This document shows, in pieces, positions 26,542 through 35,737 of a stretch of 64,000 nt of DNA (positions are counted from its first letter, which is position 1; each line of letters begins with the position of its first letter). The notes below the pieces were generated by a model that saw only the letters and a program-made list of their open reading frames with translations, did no database searches and was not told the DNA's origin. This DNA is from Akkermansia muciniphila (GTDB lineage Bacteria; Verrucomicrobiota; Verrucomicrobiia; Limisphaerales; SXTU01), in NCBI GenBank assembly GCA_945874145.1, contig CAMCFN010000004.1, positions 69,407 to 133,406 on the forward strand, in the 5' to 3' direction. Made by a program: the position numbers and the translations under genes.

Positions 26542-28734
26542 ATGATACCCGGAGCGCAAAAACGCAAGGCGGACTTCACGGATGTGGTGATGTATGTCGC
26601 CATCGCCACGAAGCACCTCCGCATGATCATCCTGCTGATCACGCTTTCGCTCTCGGCGGGACTGCTGTTCTACATCTTTTCCCGCCCCGTCTATTACTCG
26701 AAGAGCACCATCCGCTACACGGCTATCGGAACCCAAACGCCTGATGCGGACACTCGACTCAAGGGCGAGGATTTTCGCCGCTTTTCGGACAATGCTTTCC
26801 TGAACGACTTCGATGCTGACCACATCGTAAAGAAGACGGATGCCAAACTGGGCAACTACGGTGAAGTGGGTCGGCCCAAGAAGGAGTTTCTCAAGCAGGT
26901 GCGTGCCACTTGGACCACCGATCACAACATCGAACTCAATGTGTGGGCCTACAAGCCCGAGTGGGTGCGGCTTTTTCCCTCGAACATGGTGGAGGTCTTC
27001 CTTGAAGATCGTCGGGAACGGGCGCTCCGGCAGTATCAGGCCGAGACGAACAAGTTCCAGGCTGTGATCGCAGACCTCAGTGTGCGCTGGCAGGAACAGT
27101 TGCGGGTTGAAGGGCGGTTGACTGCTGAGTTTAACCCGGAAAAGCTCAAATTCGAGTTGGATCAACTGCAAACGGTGCCCCGCAGTTTGGATCTGTTTCG
27201 GCGCAAGCTGCAGGAGTGGACATTTGTGGACAACAAGGTCAACAACCCGGTGTATTCCGACAGCGAACGCCTTCAGTTCTATTACTCGATTGACTATAAT
27301 GTGGACGCGGGAACCTATGTGGAGATGGATGCCGTCACCCGGGAACGTCTGCCTGCCAATGCGCGGCCATCCAACGGCACGGTGATTATTCGGCCGGGCG
27401 TGGGCCGCTCTGGTGCGGACGAATGGTATGAGTTGGAACAGGAAAAGGTGCGACTGGAGCGCCTCATCAAGGAATTATCCCTAACGTTCAAGCCCTCGCA
27501 TCCCAAGATGCAGGTCGTAAATCAGCAACACAGCCTGATCGAGCGCAAGGTGAAGGAAACCCTGAGTCAGGCCCGCGCCAAATTTGAGATCCATGGACGA
27601 CGTTTGAAGCAAAAGGTGGCTGAGTTGGAGGCGCAGGAGCCGCTATGGAAGGAGCAGCGGGAGCGTTATGACAAATATCTTCAGGAATACAACCTGATCA
27701 AGCAGGGGGGCATTCGCTATGATTCAATGATCTCGGAAATGCAGAAGCAGATGGCCGAGGCAGCCCTTGCCCTGCGTAACGAGCGTGTAGACTTGAAGTT
27801 CATGGACTTCGACAGCATTCGCGATGAAATCCCGATCTCACCCAACCGTTTGAAAATTGTGATGATGGCGCTTGGATTGGGCGTGGCGTTGGCCCTGGGT
27901 GTGCCTTTCCTGCTGGAGTTCATGGACCAGACGGTCACCAACATGGAGAAGATGGAAGAGGCGACGAACGTCCGTGGGCTGGGCTTGGTCCCGGACTTCG
28001 AGGATGAAATTGCCGAGTCCTACCCGCTCATCCTCAACGACGGGGTGGCCAATCCAGACTTCATCGAGAACTTCCGTGTCATTCGCACCAATTTGCTGTC
28101 CAGCGCGGCCACTTCCAAGTTCCCGCAGGTCATCATGGTGACGAGCACCACGCCGAAGGAGGGCAAGACGGTGGTTGCTTCCAACCTGGCGCTTTCCTTC
28201 GCGCAAATGGGGGAGAAAACGCTGATCGTGGACGCCAACCTGCGGCGGGGCATCCAGCATCACCTCTTTGGAAGCCGATCAGCCCCCGGCTTGAGCAACG
28301 TGCTGGTGGAAAAGTATGATGTCGAGGACGCTTGTCGCCCGACCACGATGGAGAATCTGCACATCCTCCCGTGTGGTGATGAGTTGGAAGGCGATATTGA
28401 ACAGCTCGGAGCGCCTGCGTTCGTGTTGGCCATTGAGAAACTCCGCAAGCGCTACCAGCGCATCATCGTGGACAGCACGCCGGTCCTCGGCCTCGCTGAG
28501 ACCAGTATCATGCAGCCGGCGATGGATGGAGTCGTGCTGGTGATCCAATGCGGCCAGACTCCGACTCGTGCCGTGCGAACAGCCATTGAAATCCTTGAGG
28601 CCAACCACGCCAACTTCTACGGCTTTGTGCTGAACCGGCTCGATTTGATGGCGACCATGAACCGGTTCCACTACTACTACTACACGAACCATTACTACAA
28701 CCGGTATCAGTCTTTGACTCGTGCCAAAGGCTGA
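26542..28734 (+). CDS. Chain-length regulator with BY-kinase domain (Wzc-like)
   Basis: 730 residues, inner membrane. A first TM helix at about residues 28-50 (MIILLITLSLSAGLLFYIF), a long periplasmic coiled-coil domain, and a second TM near 435-453 (IVMMALGLGVALALGVPFLL). The cytoplasmic bacterial tyrosine kinase domain follows: Walker A TTPKEGKT (Lys 542), Walker A' LIVDANLRRG (Asp 564) and Walker B RIIVDSTPVLG. The tail holds seven tyrosines within 12 residues (711-714, 718, 719, 722), the expected autophosphorylation cluster. Kinase state controls polysaccharide chain length with the Wza-like partner. The Walker A' reads DANLR where DADLR is usual. Confidence 0.9.
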   Translation: MIPGAQKRKADFTDVVMYVAIATKHLRMIILLITLSLSAGLLFYIFSRPVYYSKSTIRYTAIGTQTPDADTRLKGEDFRRFSDNAFLNDFDADHIVKKTDAKLGNYGEVGRPKKEFLKQVRATWTTDHNIELNVWAYKPEWVRLFPSNMVEVFLEDRRERALRQYQAETNKFQAVIADLSVRWQEQLRVEGRLTAEFNPEKLKFELDQLQTVPRSLDLFRRKLQEWTFVDNKVNNPVYSDSERLQFYYSIDYNVDAGTYVEMDAVTRERLPANARPSNGTVIIRPGVGRSGADEWYELEQEKVRLERLIKELSLTFKPSHPKMQVVNQQHSLIERKVKETLSQARAKFEIHGRRLKQKVAELEAQEPLWKEQRERYDKYLQEYNLIKQGGIRYDSMISEMQKQMAEAALALRNERVDLKFMDFDSIRDEIPISPNRLKIVMMALGLGVALALGVPFLLEFMDQTVTNMEKMEEATNVRGLGLVPDFEDEIAESYPLILNDGVANPDFIENFRVIRTNLLSSAATSKFPQVIMVTSTTPKEGKTVVASNLALSFAQMGEKTLIVDANLRRGIQHHLFGSRSAPGLSNVLVEKYDVEDACRPTTMENLHILPCGDELEGDIEQLGAPAFVLAIEKLRKRYQRIIVDSTPVLGLAETSIMQPAMDGVVLVIQCGQTPTRAVRTAIEILEANHANFYGFVLNRLDLMATMNRFHYYYYTNHYYNRYQSLTRAKG

Positions 28735-28749
28735 GGCCTGCACGTCCCC

Positions 28750-29706
28750 ATGAGTGCGGCGAATCCCACCTCCGCCCGTCCGTCTGGCGTCTCGATAGTC
28801 ATTCCTGCCTACAACTACGCCCGGTTCTTACCGAGCGCGGTGGAGTCGTGTTTGAAGCAGGACTATCCAAATTTCGAGGTGGTGGTGGTGGACGATGGGT
28901 CAAAGGACAACACGCGGGAGGTGATGAGCCGATACAGCGCGCCGGTGCGCTACGTTTACCAAGCCAACGCCGGGCTTTCGGCAGCCCGGAATACCGGCAT
29001 CAGGGAGGCGCGATTTGATTACGTGGCCTTCCTTGATGCCGACGATTTGCTCTTGCCCACGCATTTGCGCGACAGCATGGAAGCTTTCGCAAAGTTGCCC
29101 CAAGATTATGCCTTGGTCGCCTGTGACGACAAGTTGGTGGACGTGGATGAGCAGCAGCTTCCCTTCGCCGTTCATGTGCCCGTGCTGCCGCGGGAAGTGA
29201 GCCTGAAGGACATACTGATGCGCACCCGCTTCTCGCCGACGGGCGTGGTGGCGCGCAAGGACGTCTTCACACTCTGCGGTGGCTTTGACACTACGCTTCG
29301 CAGCACTGAGGACCGGGACATGTGGATCCGGATCGCAGCCCGGCGGCGGATCTGGCATCAAGGCAAGGTGCTCGTCCACATCCGCAAGCACGGCAACAAC
29401 ATGAGCAACAATGCCGACCGCATGAAGAGCAACATGGCGGCGGTGCTCAAGAAGTCCTACGACGCTGGGGTGGTGCCGCAGTCCAATGTTTGCTTCTGGC
29501 TCCAAGTTTTCAGCTACTGGCGTTACCAGACTTCGCTCATCTACAACGGCATCCGCCAGCCGTTGCGCGCGCTCCGAGATCTGCTGATTTCCCTGCTGCT
29601 TTGGCCGTGGTTTCTGGACCCGGGGGCGAACGGCAACCGGTTCCTCTTTCGCCTCCGCGCCTTGGTTCGCTATGCCTTGAATGGGATTCGTGGAGAGGTG
29701 AAATAG
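28750..29706 (+). CDS. Glycosyltransferase family 2
   Basis: 318 residues. GT-A fold N-terminus: SIVIPAYNYARFLPSAVES, VVVVDDGSKDNT, QANAGLSAARNTGI, and the nucleotide-sugar/metal motif AFLDADD at about residue 95. The acceptor side TEDRDMWIRIA carries the probable catalytic acid. The C-terminal 60 residues are hydrophobic and basic and may sit on the membrane. It starts 15 bases after the BY-kinase gene, so it is part of the same operon and probably adds a sugar to the exported polymer. Confidence 0.9.
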   Translation: MSAANPTSARPSGVSIVIPAYNYARFLPSAVESCLKQDYPNFEVVVVDDGSKDNTREVMSRYSAPVRYVYQANAGLSAARNTGIREARFDYVAFLDADDLLLPTHLRDSMEAFAKLPQDYALVACDDKLVDVDEQQLPFAVHVPVLPREVSLKDILMRTRFSPTGVVARKDVFTLCGGFDTTLRSTEDRDMWIRIAARRRIWHQGKVLVHIRKHGNNMSNNADRMKSNMAAVLKKSYDAGVVPQSNVCFWLQVFSYWRYQTSLIYNGIRQPLRALRDLLISLLLWPWFLDPGANGNRFLFRLRALVRYALNGIRGEVK

Positions 29707-29798
29707 TGAGCCGCATCCAAGTTTTGGCCAGATGGAATGACTGTTGGGCTGGCGCTTATTCTCTTCCGTTGCCCAGTTGGATTTAACAGGGGTTCACC

Positions 29799-30932
29799 AT
29801 GCGCCCGCTTCGCATTCTGCACGTCGTCTTCTCCCTCGAACCGGGCGGGATGGAAAATGGCATCGTCAACGTCGCCCGCCGATTGCCGCCGGAGGAGTTT
29901 GAGGTTCACGTTTGCTGCTTGGAGCGCGGTGGGGCATTTGTTGAACGACTTCCGAAGCCTGAAAATGTGGTCGTGCTGGGCAAACTGCCGGGCTTTTCCC
30001 TGCGGGTTGCGCTGGGTGTCGCGCGGCACGCGGCGCGGGTGGGCGCGGACGTGCTGCATCCCCACAATTTGGGCCCGCTGACCTACGCGGTGCTCGGTTC
30101 AGGCTTTGGCCTCTGGAAGCCGGTGCTGCAAGGGGAACATGGAGTTTTTCAAGGCGATCAAGGCAGCTCCGCCCGGCTGCGTCAGCGTCAGCGGCTCTAC
30201 CGTTGTTGCCGAAAAGTGCATACCGTGTCCGAGTCGCTGCGGCGCTACCTGATCGAGCACGGGTTCCCGGCTGAGAAGATCAGCGCGATCATCAATGGCG
30301 TGGACACGGAACGCTTTCAACCGGTGGACAAGGCCCGCGTCCGCACACAGCTCGGCTTGCCCGCCGCGGGCCAGTTCATCGGCATCGTGGGGCGCTTCGA
30401 CCCCAACAAAAAGCACCTCGTGCTGATTGAGGCCTTCAACCGGTTGGCCGCGCGCCTGGCCGGGGCGCGGTTGGTCATCGTGGGAGACAAGGGGGCGGAG
30501 AAGGAAAAAATCCACGCCGCCGTGGCGGCCAGCCCGGTCCGGGAGCGCATTCATCTGGCGGGTTTCCAAGCCAACCCGACGCCTTGGTATCAGGCGTTGG
30601 ATTTGCTCGCTGCGCCGTCCATCTTCGAGGGCCTGTCCAACGCCGTGCTAGAGGCGATGGCCTGCGGTGTGCCGTGCCTCGCGCACACCGCGTGCGGGAA
30701 TGCCGAGGTCATCACCAGTGGGGCCGATGGGTTTCTCGCCGCGTTGGACTCGGTGGACGTGCTGGCGGAGGAGGTGCATCGAGTGCTGGCTGATCCAGCG
30801 GCTTTGGCGGCGGTGGGTAGCCGGGCGCGGAGTCGCGTCGTGCGTGATTTTTCGATGGAGGCGATGGTGGGCAACTACGCCCGGCTCTACCGCGAGGTGG
30901 CTGGGCGGCCGCAAGAACGCGCCGGCCATTGA
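29799..30932 (+). CDS. Glycosyltransferase family 4
   Basis: 377 residues, GT-B fold. N-terminal domain: RILHVVFSLEPGGMENGIVN (glycine loop for acceptor side). C-terminal donor-binding domain: IGIVGRFDPNKKHLVLIEAF, ARLVIVGDKGAEKEK, RIHLAGFQANPTPWYQALD, and the EX7E motif in EGLSNAVLEAMACGVP. It transfers a sugar from a nucleotide-sugar donor, probably in polymer assembly with the GT2 encoded before it. No flippase or polymerase (Wzx/Wzy) is present in this window. Confidence 0.9.
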   Translation: MRPLRILHVVFSLEPGGMENGIVNVARRLPPEEFEVHVCCLERGGAFVERLPKPENVVVLGKLPGFSLRVALGVARHAARVGADVLHPHNLGPLTYAVLGSGFGLWKPVLQGEHGVFQGDQGSSARLRQRQRLYRCCRKVHTVSESLRRYLIEHGFPAEKISAIINGVDTERFQPVDKARVRTQLGLPAAGQFIGIVGRFDPNKKHLVLIEAFNRLAARLAGARLVIVGDKGAEKEKIHAAVAASPVRERIHLAGFQANPTPWYQALDLLAAPSIFEGLSNAVLEAMACGVPCLAHTACGNAEVITSGADGFLAALDSVDVLAEEVHRVLADPAALAAVGSRARSRVVRDFSMEAMVGNYARLYREVAGRPQERAGH

Positions 30933-31042
30933 ACAATCCGGCGGGGGGCCAGTCCATATCCGTGGCCATAGGTTTTCTGGGGGCAGCGGAAGTTCCCGGT
31001 TGAACCCGAGCCAAGTCGTCGCCCATGCTACTGACAAAACCT

Positions 31043-33211
31043 ATGAAACCGATGCTCTCGACGGTCCTGACTTTGGCGCTGCTTTGCGGGGAGCTTTCGG
31101 CGGTCGAATTCACTCCGGCACAGGCGGGCAAGATCACGCAGTCAGTCGGCGATATTCTGGACCGCGCCCACTACAAGGGGGAGCGCTTGAACGACGGCGT
31201 GGCGGAAAAGCATCTGCGGAACTTCCTCGACGCGCTGGACTACAACCACATGTTTTTCCTCCAGACGGACGTGGATGAATTCACGGGGAAATATGCCACC
31301 AAGCTGGACAACCTCACCAAGGCGGCCGATGCGCAGCCCGCGTTTGAGATTTATGAACGTTACCTCGCCCGCCTGAACAGCTGTCTGGCTCGGATTCCGG
31401 CGCTGGTCAAAGCGCCGCACGATTTCACCAAAGACGAGAAGTTCCTGGCGCAGCGCAACAAGGGCCCTTGGCCGAAGGACGAGGCGGAGGCCGCCGAGGT
31501 CTGGCGGCAGCGGATTAAGTTCGAGCTGCTTAATGGCAAGCTCACGGACGAGAAGGTGGAGAAGACGGCTGAGAAGATCACCAAGCGCTACGCCCGCTTG
31601 CAGAAGAACATGAAGCAGTTCGACACCAGCGAAATCTTGCAGGTTTATCTTTCAGCGCTGGGGCATGCTTTTGACCCGCATTCGGACTACATGGCCCCGG
31701 CGGATGCGAAGAACTTCGACATCCACAACGTGAAGCTGAAGCTCAACGGCATCGGGGCCCAACTCCGTCAGGATGACGAGGGCTACACGGAGATTGTGAA
31801 CCTCACCCCGGGCGGGCCCGCCGAGTTGAGCAAGAAGCTCAAGCCCAAGGACAAGATTGTGGCCGTGGCCCAAGGCGACGCCGAGCCCGTCGATTGCCTC
31901 GACATGAAGCTGGGCGAGGTGGTGGACATGATTCGCGGCAAGAAGGGCTCTGAAGTGCGGCTTACGATCGTCCCGGTGGACGCGATCAGCGATTCCGAGC
32001 GCCGGGTGATCCGCATCGTTCGGGATGAAATCAAACTCACCGAGCAATACGCTTTTGCCCGCATTGTTGACCACGTCACCCCGGACGGGAAGAAGCAGCG
32101 TCTCGGAGTGATTGATCTGCCTCAGTTCTACCAGAAGTGCGCCGCCGACGTGGAGAAGCTGCTCACTCGGCTCCAACAGGAGAAAGTGACCGGTGTCATC
32201 CTCGACCTGCGGCGGAATGGTGGCGGCCTGCTCAACGAAGCCGTGGAGCTGACCGGGTTGTTCATCAAGCGCGGTCCGGTCGTCCAAGTTCGCAACCCCA
32301 AGCAAACCGAGGTGTTGGAGGACGAAAATGTGCGCGTCACCTACGACGGCCCGCTCATTGTTGCCGTCGGCCATCACAGCGCTTCGGCCTCCGAGATCGT
32401 GGCGGCGGCGTTGCAGGACTACGGCCGGGCCATCGTGGTGGGCGATCAGGCCACGCATGGCAAGGGCACGGTGCAGACGCTTTACCCGTTGGAACAATGG
32501 ATGGGCAAGCGGCAGGTGACCGACCCCGGCCAGCTCAAGTTCACGATCTCCAAGTTTTACCGCATCGCCGGTGGCACCACCCAGAAGCACGGCGTCACTC
32601 CGGACATCATCCTGCCCAACGTCCTCGACTTCTTGGAAACCGGTGAAGCCTTCCTCCCCAACGTCCTTGATGCCGACAACATTGCGCCGGCCAAGTATCA
32701 GCGCGTGGATCGGATCAACGGCAGCTTGGAGGGGTTGCGTAAGAATTCCACCGACCGTCTCGCCAAGGACCGGGACTTTGCCTATGTCCGCGAGGACATC
32801 GAATTGGTGAAGAAGCAGCGCGCCGACAAGCACATCTCGCTCAACGAACAGAAGCGCATCCAGGAGAAAAAGGAAGCCGAGGCCCGGGCCGAGGCCCGCA
32901 AGAAGGAGCGCGACGCCCGCCCGCCCGAAGCCAACAGGGTTTTCCTCGTGAAGACCGAGACGGTGGACAAGAACCTGCCGCTCGTGGCCATCCAACCCCC
33001 GAAGCAAAAGGAACCAGCCAAGACCGACAAGTCCGAAACAAGCCCGGACAAGGTGCCGGGCGAGCACGATGAAGAGCCGCCGGACACCGATGCGGGCAAG
33101 GCGGTGATTGATGTCTATCTCCGGGAAACATTGAACATCCTCAGCGAATACTCCCGCCAGCCGGCCCGCGAAGCACAGCGCGAGATCGTCGCCGTGCCGG
33201 CGGCGAAGTAG
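31043..33211 (+). CDS. Carboxy-terminal processing protease (Prc/Tsp, S41)
   Basis: 722 residues from ATG 31043 (ATG 31025 would add six). Signal peptide MLSTVLTLALLCGELSA. The N-terminal Tsp domain (LRNFLDALDYNHMFFLQTDVDEF), a PDZ domain near 235-330 (GIGAQLRQDDEGYTEI ... GGPAELSKKLKPKDKIVAV), and the S41 core: LDLRRNGGG, then HHSASASEI (catalytic Ser 448 by alignment to Tsp) and THGKGTVQ (Lys 474). A Lys/Glu-rich C-terminal part matches the DUF3340 end of Prc. Periplasmic protease that trims or degrades tagged proteins. It follows the glycosyltransferases by 110 bases and need not belong to them. Confidence 0.9.
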   Translation: MKPMLSTVLTLALLCGELSAVEFTPAQAGKITQSVGDILDRAHYKGERLNDGVAEKHLRNFLDALDYNHMFFLQTDVDEFTGKYATKLDNLTKAADAQPAFEIYERYLARLNSCLARIPALVKAPHDFTKDEKFLAQRNKGPWPKDEAEAAEVWRQRIKFELLNGKLTDEKVEKTAEKITKRYARLQKNMKQFDTSEILQVYLSALGHAFDPHSDYMAPADAKNFDIHNVKLKLNGIGAQLRQDDEGYTEIVNLTPGGPAELSKKLKPKDKIVAVAQGDAEPVDCLDMKLGEVVDMIRGKKGSEVRLTIVPVDAISDSERRVIRIVRDEIKLTEQYAFARIVDHVTPDGKKQRLGVIDLPQFYQKCAADVEKLLTRLQQEKVTGVILDLRRNGGGLLNEAVELTGLFIKRGPVVQVRNPKQTEVLEDENVRVTYDGPLIVAVGHHSASASEIVAAALQDYGRAIVVGDQATHGKGTVQTLYPLEQWMGKRQVTDPGQLKFTISKFYRIAGGTTQKHGVTPDIILPNVLDFLETGEAFLPNVLDADNIAPAKYQRVDRINGSLEGLRKNSTDRLAKDRDFAYVREDIELVKKQRADKHISLNEQKRIQEKKEAEARAEARKKERDARPPEANRVFLVKTETVDKNLPLVAIQPPKQKEPAKTDKSETSPDKVPGEHDEEPPDTDAGKAVIDVYLRETLNILSEYSRQPAREAQREIVAVPAAK

Positions 33212-33253
33212 GCCGGGCAGGCATCCTGCACGATGGCATTACTTTGTTGAGGT

Positions 33254-33800
33254 ATGCACAAACCTCAACCTTCTCGCTCTGGTGTTAAGTTTCCTGCTGG
33301 GGTCGTGCTCGTCGTTTTGCTGCTTGGAGTCGCCCTTGTGGCGGTTTTGATTGGGCGCAAGAAACTGGAAAGCGAGCCTCCACTTGTTGCCGATGGCGGG
33401 TTTAGGGTTTGTTTTGCTTCGGAACCAGCATCCAGTCGGCGCGCCAATGCTGGTGAACGGCAAGGCCGGGCGGCCGGATCGGGTCCGCAGGTAACAAAAT
33501 TGACACCAAAGGCTTCGGACTACACTCCACCCGAGGGCGCATCCTGGCATCGGGCCGTGCTTGAGAAATCACCCAAAGAATGGGGCCAAACTCATGGCCG
33601 AAACTTACGCGCCGAGGCGCGGGCGGAGATGCTGGACTACTTTCAGCATACAACGAATCTAACCATCCGAGTTCAGTTGGCCGAAGCCATGATGTCACAG
33701 ATGATGGGTTAGGATCTTGTGCTGGCGGTGGCCCATGCCGTAACCAATGACTATCGGCACCTGACGGTCAGCGGTGACGATGCGTGGGAGATCCTAAATC
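33254..33800 (+). pseudogene. 5' part of an IS-interrupted gene (unknown function)
   Basis: An ATG at 33254 opens 152 codons to a TAG at 33710, and the same frame then continues open to 33800, where the IS begins. It encodes a short basic N-terminus, one hydrophobic helix (GVVLVVLLLGVALVAVLIG) and a helical segment. Joining 33254-33800 to 35137-35588 gives 333 codons in one frame, open except for the TAG at codon 153. That continuity is the evidence that both sides are one gene. A GTG at 33719 just after the TAG could instead start a separate gene in the same frame. Function unknown. Confidence 0.6.
33790..33800. repeat. Target site duplication, left copy
   Basis: GATCCTAAATC, repeated exactly at 35126-35136 on the other side of the IS. 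Eleven bases is within the range known for IS4-family insertions. Confidence 0.85.
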
Positions 33801-35125
33801 AGAAGTGTCCCGCTTAAAACGCCAGTAAACATTGATGATTATCGGTGTCGGGTGATGGGGGCGTGGGTGGAAGTCGAGCAAGGGCCTGTGAAATGGGCGT
33901 TTTCTCGAAGAGCGTGAGGCTCAAAATCTGTAGAATGGTGTAGAGGCTGGCCTCCAAATGCAGACGCTTTTTCAAAATGGCGACGAGTAGATAAACGGCG
34001 ATGGCGCTCCAGACTTGGGTGCGCACCGCGTTGGGGCTGGTGCCATAAAAGGCTTTGATCCGCAGATGTTGCTTGATCCATTTGAAGAACAATTCGATCT
34101 GCCAGCGGCCCCGATACAGTTGCGCGATGGTCAGCGCCGGCACGGTGAAGTTGTTGGTCAAGAAGACGAGCGCCTTGCCTGTTTCGGGATCGCGATAGCC
34201 GATGCGGCGCAGCGGGGCGGGATAATCGTGTTGGGCCTTCAGGCCGGCCATCGCCACGGTCTGGTCGAACCGCAAGCCGGTGGTTTTGTCCACCGGCCGG
34301 GAGTAACGGCGGGCGCAGCAGAAGTTTTGCTTGGCCCGGGTGACGAAAAAAGCACCGCACTGATGCAGCCGATGCCAGCGAGCGAAGTCGAGCTAGCCGC
34401 GATCCATGATGTAGAAGGAGCCGGCTTCCCAGACGAGTTGGTCGAGGATGTTGACATCATGCGCACTGCCTGTGGAGACAATGATGACGGTGGGAAAGTT
34501 GCCCTGGAGAGTCAGCCGGGTGTGGAGTTTGATGGCGGCCTTGCGCTTGCGAAACGTGGCCCACGGAAAGAGCGAGAGGCAGAGGTCAATGGTGGTGGAG
34601 TCCAGTGCGTAAGCCGCCGCTTGGAGTTCGAAGCGAAAGGGTTCATCGGCGTAGAGCGCGGTGGCTTGCTGGATGAGCACCTGGGCGAAGTCGGCAAAGA
34701 TGCGCCAGTCCCGCTTTTCGTTGGCCACCGCCAGCGTGTTGCGGGCGGTGGGTTGGCGGATGCCGGCGTGATAGAGCTTTGGGCCGAGGGCTGCCAGACA
34801 GGTTTCGATGTCGCGCAAACTTTCGCGCCACGTCAGTTGGGCGAAAGCCAGCACTAGGAACTGTTCGTAGGTGGGCAGCTTGCGGACGCGGAAGTTGCCG
34901 CGGTAACGGGCGACACACTTGTCGAACTAGTATTTGGGGAGGAAGTCGAGGAGTTGGGCAAAGACGGTGCGACCTTCGTTCATCAGGTGAAAAACCGCAG
35001 GAATGCGGGAAACCACCCTCGGAGAGTCGTAGCGGAGTTGAAATCGAAAAATGCCCGGACAGCGAGAAAACCCAGATTTTATAGGGCTGACATCGTTGTC
35101 AGCAAAACCTTAACGGGACAGTAGT
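33801..35125. mobile_element. IS4-family insertion sequence, about 1325 bp
   Basis: Bounded by imperfect terminal inverted repeats, AGAAGTGTCCCGCTTAA at the left and ACTACTGTCCCGTTAA (reverse complement of the right end), and flanked by the 11-bp direct repeat GATCCTAAATC. It carries one transposase gene on the minus strand spanning almost the whole element. The exact duplication argues that the insertion is fairly recent even though the transposase has two stop codons. Confidence 0.85.
33814..34983 (-). pseudogene. IS4-family transposase with two internal TAG codons
   Basis: From ATG 34983 the frame runs 390 codons to a TAA inside the left terminal repeat. It has a DUF4372-type N-terminus (MNEGRTVFAQLLDFLPKY, CVARYRGNFRVRKLPTYEQF), the DDE core with YALDSTTIDLCLSLFPWA (first Asp) and a middle IMDRG (second Asp region), and YRGRWQIELFFKWIKQ with the catalytic Glu (YREK-like). 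TAG at codon 19 replaces a probable Glu and TAG at codon 197 a probable Tyr (DRGY is the usual motif). No frameshift is present. Probably inactive unless read through. Confidence 0.8.
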
Positions 35126-35136
35126 GATCCTAAATC
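35126..35136. repeat. Target site duplication, right copy
   Basis: GATCCTAAATC, identical to 33790-33800. Confidence 0.85.
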
Positions 35137-35588
35137 TGTTTTCCACTCTGCAATTGGCTACCACGAGCTCCCAAACTGCCTACGATCTAGCAGTGCAGGG
35201 GGTTGAGTTTGAGTTCTGGGAGCGGCACCGTCCCTTCGTTCGAGCGCTTGAAGATGATAGGGTCGAGAATCCGTGGGCCTTAACCGCGTTTGCGGGCGAT
35301 GCCATTACTGCGCTCGGCTTTTCGGATGATCCCCGAGTGCCAGCCATACTCGCAGGATTGCGAGCGAGAGATGTTAACTACACCTACTACATGAGGGGAG
35401 CACTGGTGGATGCAGCCTATCGACAAGACCTGCTTGCGCGAAAGAATGAGCCGGGGTTCAAAGCCACGACTTCAGGAAACTTTTTGGACGGCTTCGACAA
35501 TTGGAGGCGAAACACCCCGAACGGCAAGGATTGGGGAAGTTGGTCGGATGCACTCGGGAAGCAGCGTCCGACAATCAAGCGGGATTAG
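35137..35588 (+). pseudogene. 3' part of the IS-interrupted gene
   Basis: Continues the frame of 33254-33800 after removing the IS and one target copy: the codons ATC CTA AAT CTG TTT are restored at the junction. It encodes about 150 residues (QTAYDLAVQGVEFEFWERH, WALTAFAGDAITALGFSDD, YYMRGALVDAAYRQDLLARK) ending in TAG. The sequence is helical with conserved-looking aromatic residues but no known domain was recognised. An out-of-context GTG inside the IS end could start a shorter product, but the natural start is upstream. Confidence 0.6.
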
Positions 35589-35737
35589 CGTTAGGCAGGC
35601 ACTGCCCATCGGGCTCCTGCTTACCGGGGGCAACGGAATCCGCTTCCTTACGTGAGCGGCTACCTAGTGCGGCCGCCAATTTCTTTGCCCCGGCCGCAAC
35701 TTTCTCCTAGCCTTGCCGTTCAAGTCTCTGTTGCTGA

